This document shows, piece by piece, positions 9,467-18,111 of a DNA stretch of 64,000 nt. Source of the DNA: Brucella tritici (GTDB lineage Bacteria; Pseudomonadota; Alphaproteobacteria; Rhizobiales; Rhizobiaceae). Both the position numbers and the translations under genes were made by a program. The stretch lies in contig NZ_CADEAR010000004.1 in the NCBI RefSeq assembly GCF_902825325.1, forward strand, positions 62,001 to 126,000, written 5' to 3'. Position 1 is the first letter of the stretch; every line of letters starts with the position of its first letter. The notes beneath the pieces are model-generated. The model searched no databases and was not told the origin of the DNA. It saw nothing but the letters and a program-made list of their open reading frames with translations.

Positions 9467-10903
9467 ATGAAGATCGCTGTTATCGGTACGGGATATGTCG
9501 GATTGGTCAGTGGCACGTGTTTCGCAGCATGGGGACACGAGGTCGTCTGTGTCGACAAGGACGCCCAGAAGATCGCCCGGCTGGAGCGCGGCATTGTGCC
9601 GATCTACGAGCCGGGGCTGGATGAGCTGGTGGAACGCAACTTCGCCTTTGGCCGACTCAGCTTCACGACCAATCTGGCGGAAGCGGTCAAGGGCGCGGAG
9701 CTTGTCTTCATCGCAGTCGGTACACCAGCGCGTGCGGGACACGGCGATGCGGACCTGTCCTTTGTCTATATGGCGGCTCGCGAGCTTGCACCATTGATCG
9801 ACGACTATAGCGTCGTTGTGGTCAAGTCCACCGTTCCGGTCGGCACAGGCGATGTGGTGCAAAAGATCATCGGCTCGGTTCGCCGACCCGGCACATTCTC
9901 CGTTGCGTCCAATCCGGAGTTCTTGCGCGAGGGTGTGGCTATCCGCGATTTTCTTGAGCCTGATCGCGTCGTCATCGGCGTGGAGGACGAGCGCGCACGT
10001 TCCGTGCTTGTCGCCCTTTATGCTCCGCCGCTCGAAGCTGGAAAGACGCCAATCGTGATTACGCAGCGCCGGACATCGGAGCTGATAAAGTATGCGGCCA
10101 ACGCTTTTCTCGCCACCAAGATCACCTTCATCAATGAACTGGCGGATCTGTGCGAGGAAGTCGGCAGCGATGTCACCGAGCTGGCGCTCGGCATGGGGCT
10201 GGACAAGCGTATTGGCACCAGCTTTCTCAATGCGGGGCCTGGCTATGGCGGCTCCTGCTTCCCAAAGGATACGATTGCGCTGTTGCGCACTGCCCAGGAT
10301 CACGGGGTCGCCCTGCGGCTGGTCGAGGAAACGGTTACCGTCAATGAGGCGCGCAAGCGTCGCATGGCGCTGAAGGTGCTGGATGCGCTCGGCGGTAGTG
10401 TCGAAGGCCGGACGATTGCCGTTCTCGGTCTGACGTTCAAGCCCGATACGGACGATATGCGTGACGCACCGTCCATTCCGCTTATCGAAACCTTGCAGCG
10501 TTTCGGCGCCAGAATTCGGGCCTTTGATCCGGCTGGAATGGAGAATGCGCGCTGTCTTCTCAGCGATGTCGAGTTTTGCGACGATCCCTATGAATGTCTG
10601 AACACAGCCGATGCGGCGGTGGTCGTGACTGAATGGGACAGCATTCGCAAGCTTGATCTCGTTCGGATGAAACAGGTCATGCAGGACACGGTGCTCGTCG
10701 ATCTGCGTAATGTCTTTTCACCGACAATTGCCGAGAATCTGGGCTTCCGGATTTCGACGATCGGTCGTCCCGTTCAACAGCGGCAGGAAACAAGACCAAC
10801 AAACGTTCTGCCGCACGCGCGCATCCGTCAATCGCAAGAACCCTTGGCGGGTGCGCGCAACCTGAAGGTCGTGGGAGGTTCAAATGAAACATTCGATGTT
10901 TGA
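9467..10903 (+). CDS. ugd: UDP-glucose 6-dehydrogenase
   Basis: This enzyme oxidises UDP-glucose twice with NAD to give UDP-glucuronate, the substrate of the decarboxylase at 5606. The N-terminus is a Rossmann motif (GTGYVGLVSG) and the catalytic cysteine is in GPGYGGSCFPKD near residue 260. The C-terminal domain has GLTFKPDTDDMRDAPS. At 478 residues it is about 35-40 residues longer than typical bacterial Ugd. The extra C-terminal tail (after NLGFRISTIGR) is basic and of low complexity, and its last 20 bases overlap the next gene. Confidence 0.95.
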   Translation: MKIAVIGTGYVGLVSGTCFAAWGHEVVCVDKDAQKIARLERGIVPIYEPGLDELVERNFAFGRLSFTTNLAEAVKGAELVFIAVGTPARAGHGDADLSFVYMAARELAPLIDDYSVVVVKSTVPVGTGDVVQKIIGSVRRPGTFSVASNPEFLREGVAIRDFLEPDRVVIGVEDERARSVLVALYAPPLEAGKTPIVITQRRTSELIKYAANAFLATKITFINELADLCEEVGSDVTELALGMGLDKRIGTSFLNAGPGYGGSCFPKDTIALLRTAQDHGVALRLVEETVTVNEARKRRMALKVLDALGGSVEGRTIAVLGLTFKPDTDDMRDAPSIPLIETLQRFGARIRAFDPAGMENARCLLSDVEFCDDPYECLNTADAAVVVTEWDSIRKLDLVRMKQVMQDTVLVDLRNVFSPTIAENLGFRISTIGRPVQQRQETRPTNVLPHARIRQSQEPLAGARNLKVVGGSNETFDV

Positions 10904-11453
10904 AGGCCAACGGTCCCGGTATGGCTGGCGCACGGACAGGAGCAGAGGCGTTCTCACGCTCTTTGTCCTGCTGGCCGGGCTCGGCACGCCAGCCGGTGCA
11001 GCAACGGCTACGGCGGATGGCTTGCCCGAGGACGCCCGTGTGATGACACCTGCAGAGCTTTACGTGCTCTATCGTGACAAGAACTGGCAATGGGCCGATG
11101 GCGCTGGCCGGATGGAAAGCCAGAACCGCCGATTCACCGCCCGCGTCGATGGCGACAAGGGCAAGGCCTGGGCTGAAGGCCGCTGGCGGATCACCTGGTC
11201 GGGCCAGATGTGCTTCGATGCGAAATGGCATCTGGATCAAGGCGTCTTCCCGAACAAGACCTGTTTCTCCCACCGCATTGCCGATGGGACGATCTATCAG
11301 AAACGCGAACCGGACGGTGTCTGGTATGTCTTCCGCCACGCTGGCGGAAACAAGGATGACGAAGCGCGCAAGCTCGTCTCCATCGAAACAATAACGCCAA
11401 AAACGGAAGCGCTGAATCTGGCGCTGCCCGTCGCGCAATCGCCAACGCAATAA
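10884..11453 (+). CDS. DUF995 domain protein (first copy)
   Basis: This is a 189-residue exported protein of the DUF995 type, known mainly from rhizobia and Brucella and without assigned function. A basic start and hydrophobic stretch (LTLFVLLAGLGTPAGAA, about residues 25-42) form a long signal sequence. The domain follows: MTPAELYVLYRDKNWQWADG, then KAWAEGRWR, paired cysteines (MCFDA and TCFSH), IYQKR and VWYVFRH. It overlaps the end of ugd by 20 bases and has GGGAGG just upstream of its ATG. The second DUF995 gene at 12471 shares the same blocks in the same order, with the GH26-like gene between them. A role in handling the exported polymer is inferred from context. Confidence 0.8.
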   Translation: MKHSMFEGQRSRYGWRTDRSRGVLTLFVLLAGLGTPAGAATATADGLPEDARVMTPAELYVLYRDKNWQWADGAGRMESQNRRFTARVDGDKGKAWAEGRWRITWSGQMCFDAKWHLDQGVFPNKTCFSHRIADGTIYQKREPDGVWYVFRHAGGNKDDEARKLVSIETITPKTEALNLALPVAQSPTQ

Positions 11454-11464
11454 AGGAGGCGGCG

Positions 11465-12409
11465 ATGAAAACCTCATATAAAATAGCAACGGCCATTCTT
11501 TGCGGTGGGATGCTTTCAACCGCTGTTTACGCGGCAAGCGGTGTCTCGGGCGCCAATGTCGATACCCGTAACATGTTCCATGACAAGCGCCCGGTCATAA
11601 CCCCGCAATCCATCACGTTCGGGGCTTATGATCCGCACGGGGATTTCACCAACGATCCCAATTCCCGTATCGAGCATCTGTTCCTGCCCTGGGAAGATGT
11701 GGACCTGACCAGCCTGTCGACCGCCGATGCCTATGCGCAGGAACGGGGCCGCGAATTGCTGATCACCATCGAACCCTGGTCATGGGCTCGCGACTGGCGC
11801 GTTGCGCCGGATGATCTTCTGAGCGGAATCGTGCGTGGCCGCTACGATTCAAACATGGCGGCCGTCTGCTCTGCCGCTTCCAAGCTGAAGAGCCCGGTCA
11901 CCATTCGCTGGGCGCAGGAAATGGAGGACAAGGCTGGCCAGTTCACCTGGTCCTACTGGCCGGCACAGGGTTATATCCGCGCCTATCAGCATGTCGTCAG
12001 CGTCTGCCGCAAGTCACTGCCGCACGCCAAATATATGTGGTCGCCGAAGGGCGAAGAGGGGCTTGAGGCCTATTATCCGGGCGATGGTTATGTCGATGTG
12101 ATCGGTCTGTCGGTGTTCGGCTACGAAACCTACGATATGCTGGAACTCGGACGCGCATCCACCTTCGTCGAACGGGCTAAGCCCGGATATGACCGGGTCG
12201 CAGGCTTCAAGAAGCCGATTGTCATCGCCGAACTCGGCTATGAGGGAAGCGATACCTATGTCCGCGCCTGGGCACAGGAGACCAACAAGCCGCAGCCCGA
12301 ATTCCCGAAACTTACAGCGGCCGTCTACTTCAATGACCGCGAAGTCTATCCGTGGCCACGTGGTGTCGGGCGGCCTGACTGGCGGGTTGCGAACCATCCG
12401 CTTGATTAA
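11465..12409 (+). CDS. Secreted GH26-like glycoside hydrolase (beta-mannanase family fold)
   Basis: This is a 314-residue protein with a signal peptide (MKTSYKIATAILCGGMLSTAVYA). The mature part looks like a clan GH-A glycosidase related to family 26. RWAQEMED near residue 150 has the acid/base glutamate after a conserved arginine, and IAELGYEG near residue 256 has the second, nucleophile glutamate. SWARDW and SVFGYE are aromatic substrate-site-like segments. It should act in the periplasm or outside the cell, cutting a beta-linked polymer. Sitting in a polysaccharide operon, it probably trims or releases the product made by the glycosyltransferase at 7596. The linkage it cleaves is not known. 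Confidence 0.78.
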   Translation: MKTSYKIATAILCGGMLSTAVYAASGVSGANVDTRNMFHDKRPVITPQSITFGAYDPHGDFTNDPNSRIEHLFLPWEDVDLTSLSTADAYAQERGRELLITIEPWSWARDWRVAPDDLLSGIVRGRYDSNMAAVCSAASKLKSPVTIRWAQEMEDKAGQFTWSYWPAQGYIRAYQHVVSVCRKSLPHAKYMWSPKGEEGLEAYYPGDGYVDVIGLSVFGYETYDMLELGRASTFVERAKPGYDRVAGFKKPIVIAELGYEGSDTYVRAWAQETNKPQPEFPKLTAAVYFNDREVYPWPRGVGRPDWRVANHPLD

Positions 12410-12470
12410 TCCGGAGATGCGAGTCCGTTCCATTTTAATCATGCTCTAACGTCTGAACAGGAATACGACA

Positions 12471-12989
12471 ATGTTTTCGATCCGTTTGAGAACCGTCACT
12501 GCGGCGCTGTCCGTGCTTCTTCTGGCAGGCGCCGCCGATGCGGCGCCGAAGCCGAAGACCGAAGATCCGGTTGCCATCAAGGCTGCTGCGGCGTCACCGC
12601 TCTCAGCCAAGGCGCTTGAGGCGCTTTACTCCGGCAGAACATGGAAATGGAAGGATGGAGGTGGCTATTTCTCAGCCGACAGACATCGTTTCATCGCCTG
12701 GTCGCAGAAGGGCAGGGCCTGGTCCTACGCACAGGGGCGCTGGTATGCCACCGACAGCGGCAAGCTCTGTCTTCAGGCCTATTGGGTCAGCAAGACGGGG
12801 AGCAGCAGCGATACGACCTGCTTCCTCCACCGCGAGCAGGACGGCGTCATCTATCAGAAGCGCTCGCTGGGCGGTAGCTGGTATGTCTTTCGCAACAATC
12901 CCCCACGCCCGACCGATGAGGCAGCCAAGCTCCTGCGCGGTGACCGTATCAGCAAGGGGCTGGCAATCATGAAAGCCAAGGCGAGATGA
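12471..12989 (+). CDS. DUF995 domain protein (second copy)
   Basis: This 172-residue exported protein has a clear signal peptide (MFSIRLRTVTAALSVLLLAGAADAA) and is a paralogue of the protein at 10884. Shared blocks are LYSGRTWKWKDGGGYFS, GRAWSYAQGRWY, paired cysteines (LCLQA and TCFLH), IYQKR and SWYVFRN. The spacing between the two cysteines is close to that of the first copy, so a disulphide is plausible. It is the last gene of the polysaccharide operon, 61 bases after the glycosidase. The family has no defined activity. Confidence 0.78.
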   Translation: MFSIRLRTVTAALSVLLLAGAADAAPKPKTEDPVAIKAAAASPLSAKALEALYSGRTWKWKDGGGYFSADRHRFIAWSQKGRAWSYAQGRWYATDSGKLCLQAYWVSKTGSSSDTTCFLHREQDGVIYQKRSLGGSWYVFRNNPPRPTDEAAKLLRGDRISKGLAIMKAKAR

Positions 12990-13093
12990 TCGCCGGGCAC
13001 GCATGCCGGCTCGCTGATCAGTATCGAGTTCTGGCGAGCCGGTATGCCTTGGAGCGCCTCCCGGAAGCCGTTCCACGCCGGCCGGATCGCGCT

Positions 13094-13399
13094 CTAGTCA
13101 CGGATGAAGCAGCGAGATTTCTGCCCGAAGCCGCTTGGCGTGCACACATAGGACGTGCCGGTCGCATATTGCGATGCGGAAACCTTGATGACTTTCGCGG
13201 ATGCGGGCTTGTTGAAGCGAGCTTGACTGCCAACCTCGAACTTGGCGAGATAAACGGAAACTGTTGCGCTTTTCTGCTTGCGTGTGTCCTTGGCTTCTGC
13301 ACCTGCCGTCAGGCAAAATGAAGCGGACAGTCCAACGATGATAGCGGCAGCCCATTTCAAGCCTTCGCGACGTACGGCATATGCAAATACATTGTTCAT
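13094..13399 (-). CDS. Small secreted protein, unknown function
   Basis: This 101-residue hypothetical protein starts at 13399 with GGAGG seven bases upstream. The N-terminus is a signal peptide (hydrophobic WAAAIIVGLSASFCLTAGAEAK, cleavage near residue 36). The mature part is about 65 residues, basic, and ends with two cysteines (YVCTPSGFGQKSRCFIRD) that could form a disulphide. I do not recognise a family. It is transcribed against the polysaccharide operon. The signal peptide and clean ribosome binding site make it a real gene despite its size. Confidence 0.65.
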   Translation of the reverse strand: MNNVFAYAVRREGLKWAAAIIVGLSASFCLTAGAEAKDTRKQKSATVSVYLAKFEVGSQARFNKPASAKVIKVSASQYATGTSYVCTPSGFGQKSRCFIRD

Positions 13400-13733
13400 G
13401 CGATTGCCTCCGGTTGTTATTACCGTGCTTTCTATCGGATGCGTTTTAATATTCTGGCCGGATTTTCATGAAAATTTTCATCAAATGGGATGCAATCAAC
13501 TCATTTCAGAGACCGTTTTGCGCGCTCCGACACTTCCGGTCAAATCTGGGAAGAGGCCGGGAAAGCGGGGTTGTCGGCGCGTAAGTGGAAACGTCGGCTA
13601 CCGGTCTGAACGGTTACGTGGCTGATAGTGTTCCAGCTTATTTTGATTTTATACGTGCAAATGCTACTATCGACGCAGGGCTTGGTTCGCCATTACCGCG
13701 CCTCGAGCCTCCGGGTTGGTTTAGGGAGTTGCC
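13400..13733. other. Divergent intergenic region upstream of AraC regulator
   Basis: This 334-base gap lies between the small secreted protein and the AraC gene. It contains a palindrome TTTTCATGAAAA at 13463-13474 and a second TTTTCAT at 13475-13481. Either could be a regulator site, but neither can be assigned. I see no gene and no obvious structured RNA. Confidence 0.45.
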
Positions 13734-14894
13734 GTGACATCCCCGAGCGACAAGGCCTCGCGTGATCTGAAGCCCGATTTTGTGGAGCGCCGCCAGTCAG
13801 TGCGCGTTCCACTCGCGCCCCTTGGAGAAGATGCCCGAAGCACCAATATTCTGACCCCGCTGGTCTTTACGACCGAAGAGCTGGAACCCTGCGCACAGTT
13901 TCCCACATGGCAACAGCACGTGGCTCCCCTCTATGATGTGCGGATGCCGGATGGTGTGAACGCCGAAGACGGTTTTGCCGTTACCCAGAAAGTCTGGGAT
14001 CTGCGCGGCATGCTGCTGATAGAACAGACTGTTCCTCCATTCAGCTATGAACGTACAGCGGAAAAGGTTCGTTTCAGCCCGATTGATCACTGGCAGATCA
14101 GTTTTCTGCGAAGCGGTCGCACATGGACGGCGGTGGATGATCGTGTGGCGGAAAACGAGCCCGGCATGATCAATATCCGTTCGTTTGGCTATCCGTTTCG
14201 CGGTCGTGCGCTGGCAACGGACGTGGTGCTGCTGATCATTCCGGTCGATCATTTCGCCGGTCTGGGCGGTATGCCGGAAGCGTGCAACAATGCGACGCTC
14301 GGAGGCTATCGCGCCAAGCTGCTGATCGATTTCGTATCGACGATCCAGGCGGGACTTGACCATATCAGAAGCGAAGACCTGCCGGAGCTGCGCGACGCCC
14401 TGCGCCAGATCGTATTTGACACGATCGCCCCTTTGGTAAAGGAAAACGATGCGAGCGAACACAATGCGTCTCTCGGGGCCTCTCTGGGGTTGATGACCAA
14501 GGCCAGACGCTTCATCCAGAAAAATCTCACCTCCCGTGAACTCACGCCCGATGCACTGAGCAAGGAGCTCGCCATCTCACGCACACATCTCTATCAGCTG
14601 TTCGAAGGCTCGGGCGGGGTGCTCAACTATATTCGCCAGAAGCGTTTGCTTGCAGCACATGAGATGCTTGCGGATGCATCCGAAAACCGCAGGGTGTCCG
14701 ACATAGCGCAGCTGTTTGGCTTCGATACGGCAGCCAATTTCACGCGGGCATTCACGCAGCATTTTGGCTACAGTCCGAGCAATGTCCGCAAGTCGCTGTC
14801 GCGAAACGACGGCATCAGCGACAGCCAGTCTGACGCGAACCGCTCCCTCACTTTCTCAACCCTGTTACGCACGCTGGCGACATTCGATACGTGA
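13734..14894 (+). CDS. AraC-family transcriptional regulator
   Basis: This is a 386-residue regulator with an N-terminal sensory domain of the AraC_binding_2/cupin-like type (about residues 60-240, including DHWQISFLRSG) and a C-terminal AraC double helix-turn-helix (about 260-350: LSKELAISRTHLYQLFEG, then VSDIAQLFGFDTAANFTRAFTQHFGYSP). The start is a GTG after GGGAGTT. It stands alone, so targets cannot be inferred with confidence. Candidates are the divergent small secreted gene or the polysaccharide operon. Confidence 0.88.
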   Translation: MTSPSDKASRDLKPDFVERRQSVRVPLAPLGEDARSTNILTPLVFTTEELEPCAQFPTWQQHVAPLYDVRMPDGVNAEDGFAVTQKVWDLRGMLLIEQTVPPFSYERTAEKVRFSPIDHWQISFLRSGRTWTAVDDRVAENEPGMINIRSFGYPFRGRALATDVVLLIIPVDHFAGLGGMPEACNNATLGGYRAKLLIDFVSTIQAGLDHIRSEDLPELRDALRQIVFDTIAPLVKENDASEHNASLGASLGLMTKARRFIQKNLTSRELTPDALSKELAISRTHLYQLFEGSGGVLNYIRQKRLLAAHEMLADASENRRVSDIAQLFGFDTAANFTRAFTQHFGYSPSNVRKSLSRNDGISDSQSDANRSLTFSTLLRTLATFDT

Positions 14895-15172
14895 TCCTCT
14901 GGAGAGTGATCATTCCAACCGGAAAGGAGAATGAGTGGGACCGTTTGGGTGACAGTTTAATCGGGCGTTCTTAACCGAACGGGCGTTCAGCGGAGGCGAT
15001 AACAAGGCCGCCCACGCCGATCCCACGCTGTCTCAAATTGCTTCCGCACGATCTGCTCAGCGCTATAGCTGACGGTTGCTAACGCTGTCACATAACCCAA
15101 ACCACCCGCGCAAATGTGCGGCTTTCCCTTCGGCATAGAATATCGCTTTGCCAAACTCTGGAGCCAGAATAG

Positions 15173-15487
15173 TTAGCGCGCGCAGCGCCGCTTGTTGAGC
15201 CGGACCTTGATCCTGTCGGGAGAGGTACTTTTCGCCTTGTGGTCCGATGAGACGATGTGCGCACGCACGGTGCAGTCGCCGGCCAGAACCTCGAAATTAT
15301 TGGAGCGGATATACATCACCGTATTGATCGGCTGGTCGGGCATTTTCTGCGCGACGGCATTGACGACAGCGGTGACTTCCTTCGCCCGTTGCTTCGAACT
15401 GCCATTGCTGGCAGCCAGCGCCGGGCTGAACGTGGATGAGAATGCGAATATGCCCGCAAGCAGAAAAGCAGCGTTAGCTTTCTTCAT
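15173..15487 (-). CDS. Small secreted protein, unknown function
   Basis: This is a 104-residue exported protein. The frame stays open upstream to 15649, but the ATG at 15487 gives a textbook signal peptide (MKKANAAFLLAGIFAFSSTFSPALAA) and has GGAGG seven bases upstream, so I take it as the start. The mature part has two cysteines (AGDCTVRAH and the C-terminal KRRCAR). It is basic at the end. No family is recognised. Confidence 0.65.
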   Translation of the reverse strand: MKKANAAFLLAGIFAFSSTFSPALAASNGSSKQRAKEVTAVVNAVAQKMPDQPINTVMYIRSNNFEVLAGDCTVRAHIVSSDHKAKSTSPDRIKVRLNKRRCAR

Positions 15488-15579
15488 TGGCATGGCCTCC
15501 GATTGAGCTGGAATTGAATGGACCAACATAGGCCCCAATTGCGTCAATACCAGTGCCGGAAGGCTGGATTTAACCTCTT

Positions 15580-16188
15580 TTACCAGGTTTTTGTCTCGTT
15601 TATGCCGTTTGCGATGCGCTTGGCAGTGGTTACGACCAGAAGCAGGCAAAGGAACGGCTGCAGCCAGAAAATCCAGTCCGGGAGGCCGCCGTCAATAGCG
15701 ATCCAGGCGCCGAGTACGCCGAAGACGACGGCGCGGTCGCTCTTGCCCATCGGACCGTCATAGCGGCGGCTCGCACCCACGGACGCACCGGTAACGCCTG
15801 TAAACTCCGTCAGGGTGGCCAGCAGTATAATCGCAAAAATCCAGGGCGCTGACAAAGGTGCGATGATCGCAAACGGTGCGTACAGCGCGGCATCGGAGAC
15901 GACATCGCCAATCTCGTTGAGATAGGCACCGAGCGTCGATTTCTGCCCATGTTCACGCGCCAGCATTCCGTCGACGGCGTTCAGCGCCATGCGCAGGAAC
16001 AGCCAGATCGGGACGAGTGCAAACCATGCCGCCTTTCCACTCCACGCCAGAAAAGCGCCAAGTATGACCGAGACGAGCGCGGCAGCGACTGTAACCTGAT
16101 TGGCCGTTACACCGCCTTCGGCAAGTCGCACGACAAGAGGCCGCAGTAAATTCTGGAAACGCGACTTGAGTTGATAAACCGACATCAA
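15580..16188 (-). CDS. ynbA: CDP-alcohol phosphatidyltransferase, YnbA-like
   Basis: This 202-residue membrane enzyme should transfer a phosphatidyl group from CDP-diacylglycerol to an alcohol headgroup. The CDP-alcohol signature is near residue 73 (DGMLAR, then an eight-residue gap, G, and D later), but the third of the four usual aspartates is asparagine (GAYLNEIGD). A further aspartate follows in VVSD. About five or six hydrophobic segments surround it. It diverges from a run of genes matching the E. coli ynb set (YnbC-, YnbD- and YnbB-like), which supports the YnbA assignment. The headgroup is unknown. Confidence 0.8.
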   Translation of the reverse strand: MMSVYQLKSRFQNLLRPLVVRLAEGGVTANQVTVAAALVSVILGAFLAWSGKAAWFALVPIWLFLRMALNAVDGMLAREHGQKSTLGAYLNEIGDVVSDAALYAPFAIIAPLSAPWIFAIILLATLTEFTGVTGASVGASRRYDGPMGKSDRAVVFGVLGAWIAIDGGLPDWIFWLQPFLCLLLVVTTAKRIANGINETKTW

Positions 16189-16326
16189 GAATCTCTTGGG
16201 AAACGAAGAATAAGTATTGAACAGCTATTTGCGGTTCGCTCCAGCTCGTTTATTCAAACATTTGGTTTCACTCAATAGAAATTGGGGGCAATTGTCCCAT
16301 GAGGAAACATCTGGAGAGGGGATGGC

Positions 16327-18111
16327 ATGAACGAGCACGCTACAAACCGGCATCGCGCGGCGCAGGAAAGCCAGTTCGTCACCCATGACGGCACGTCGCT
16401 ATTCTACCGTTTCTGGCCATCACTCTCCGACAAGCCGAAAGGCGTGATTGTCCTCCTGCATCGCGGTCATGAACACAGCGGACGCGTCGCGCACCTCGTT
16501 GATGAGCTGGGGCTGGACGACTACGCCTTCTACGCATGGGATGCGCGCGGCCACGGCCAGTCGCCGGGCGTGCGTGGCTTCTCGCCCTCATTCGGTGCGT
16601 CGATCCGTGACCTGGATAGTTTCGTAACCCATATCCGACAGGAAACCGGCACCGCCATCGAAGATGTGGCGATTATCGCGCAGAGTGTTGGCGCGGTGCT
16701 GGCCGCTGCCTGGGTGCATGATTATGCGCCGAATATTCGGGCGCTGGTGCTGGCTTCACCTGCCTTCGACATCAAGCTCTATGTGCCCTTCGCCAAGGAG
16801 GGCATCGGCCTGTGGCAGAAGCTGAAGGGCACGTTCTACGTCAATTCCTACGTCAAACCACAGTTTTTAACTCATGATCCGGAACGCATCGAATCCTATC
16901 GCACCGATCCGCTGATCACGCGGCCCATCGCATCGCATATCTTGCTTCAGCTTTATGAGGCGGCAAAGCGCGTGGTGGACGATGCGCGGGCGATCACCGT
17001 TCCGACGCAACTGCTCATTTCCGGTAGCGATTTTGTCGTGCGTACCGCACCGCAACATCGCTTCTTCGAGAATCTCGGCAGCCGCATCAAGGAGCGGCAT
17101 GTGCTGAAAGGCTTCTACCACGACACGCTGGGCGAGCGGGATCGCAAGCCGGCCATCGAACGCATCCATGATTTCATCGAGGCTCGTTTTGCAGAAAAGC
17201 CGCAGCGCGCTGATCTGACCGAAGCGCATATTGCTGGCCACACGCGCGACGAGGCTGACCGGCTGTCCAGCCCGCTGCCGCTTCTGACCGCGCAGGGGCT
17301 TTACTGGGCGTCGACACGCGCTTCGATAGCCTTCGGCGCATTGTTTTCGGAAGGGTTGAAAGTCGGCAAGCGCACGGGCTTCGATTCCGGTTCCACGCTC
17401 GATTACGTTTATGAGAATGAAGCGCGGGGCCTCGGGCCGGGCGGCAAGCTTATCGACAAGCAGTTTCTGGAAGCCATCGGCTGGCAAGGCATCCGGCAGC
17501 GCAAGGTGCATCTGGAGGAACTGATCGGTGCGGCGATCAAACGGCTCAAAAGCGAGGGCCGCTCGACCAATATTCTCGACATTGCCTGCGGCCATGGCCG
17601 TTATGTCATCGATGCGGTGGTGCGTGCTGACGAAATGCCGGACAGCATTCACCTGCGGGATTATTCGCCGATCAATGTGCTGGCAGGCAACAAGCTCATC
17701 AGGGATCGCGGGCTGGAATCCATCGCTCATATGGAAGAGGGCGACGCTTTCAATGCGGAAACCCTCGCGGCGGTCACGCCTAAGCCGGACCTCGCCATCG
17801 TGTCCGGTCTTTATGAACTCTTCCCCGATAATGCGCTGATCAATCGTTCGCTGTCGGGGCTTGCCCGCGTGCAGAGACCCGGCTCATTGCTGATTTACAC
17901 CAACCAGCCATGGCATCCGCAGCTTGAAATGATCGCGCGGGCACTGACCTCGCATCGCGGTGGCGAGGCATGGGTGATGCGCCGCCGCACGCAGGGCGAA
18001 ATGGACCAGCTTGTCGAGAAGGCAGGCTATCGCAAGCTCGAACAGCGCGTCGATCAGTGGGGCATTTTTTCCGTATCGATTGCAGAACGCGTTGGAGACG
18101 GCGAAGCGTGA
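16327..18111 (+). CDS. ynbC: Alpha/beta hydrolase fused to SAM methyltransferase, YnbC-like
   Basis: This 594-residue protein has two domains. The N-terminal half (about 15-290) is a monoglyceride-lipase/lysophospholipase-type alpha/beta hydrolase, with WDARGHGQS and a nucleophile serine near residue 120 in an unusual elbow (AQSVGA instead of G-x-S-x-G). A C-terminal histidine is likely in GFYHDTLGE. The second half (about 340-590) is a class I SAM-dependent methyltransferase with motif I ILDIACGHGRY near 420. The fusion fits E. coli YnbC. Its substrates are presumably the lipid made by the neighbouring enzymes. The stop overlaps the GTG start of the next gene. Confidence 0.82.
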   Translation: MNEHATNRHRAAQESQFVTHDGTSLFYRFWPSLSDKPKGVIVLLHRGHEHSGRVAHLVDELGLDDYAFYAWDARGHGQSPGVRGFSPSFGASIRDLDSFVTHIRQETGTAIEDVAIIAQSVGAVLAAAWVHDYAPNIRALVLASPAFDIKLYVPFAKEGIGLWQKLKGTFYVNSYVKPQFLTHDPERIESYRTDPLITRPIASHILLQLYEAAKRVVDDARAITVPTQLLISGSDFVVRTAPQHRFFENLGSRIKERHVLKGFYHDTLGERDRKPAIERIHDFIEARFAEKPQRADLTEAHIAGHTRDEADRLSSPLPLLTAQGLYWASTRASIAFGALFSEGLKVGKRTGFDSGSTLDYVYENEARGLGPGGKLIDKQFLEAIGWQGIRQRKVHLEELIGAAIKRLKSEGRSTNILDIACGHGRYVIDAVVRADEMPDSIHLRDYSPINVLAGNKLIRDRGLESIAHMEEGDAFNAETLAAVTPKPDLAIVSGLYELFPDNALINRSLSGLARVQRPGSLLIYTNQPWHPQLEMIARALTSHRGGEAWVMRRRTQGEMDQLVEKAGYRKLEQRVDQWGIFSVSIAERVGDGEA

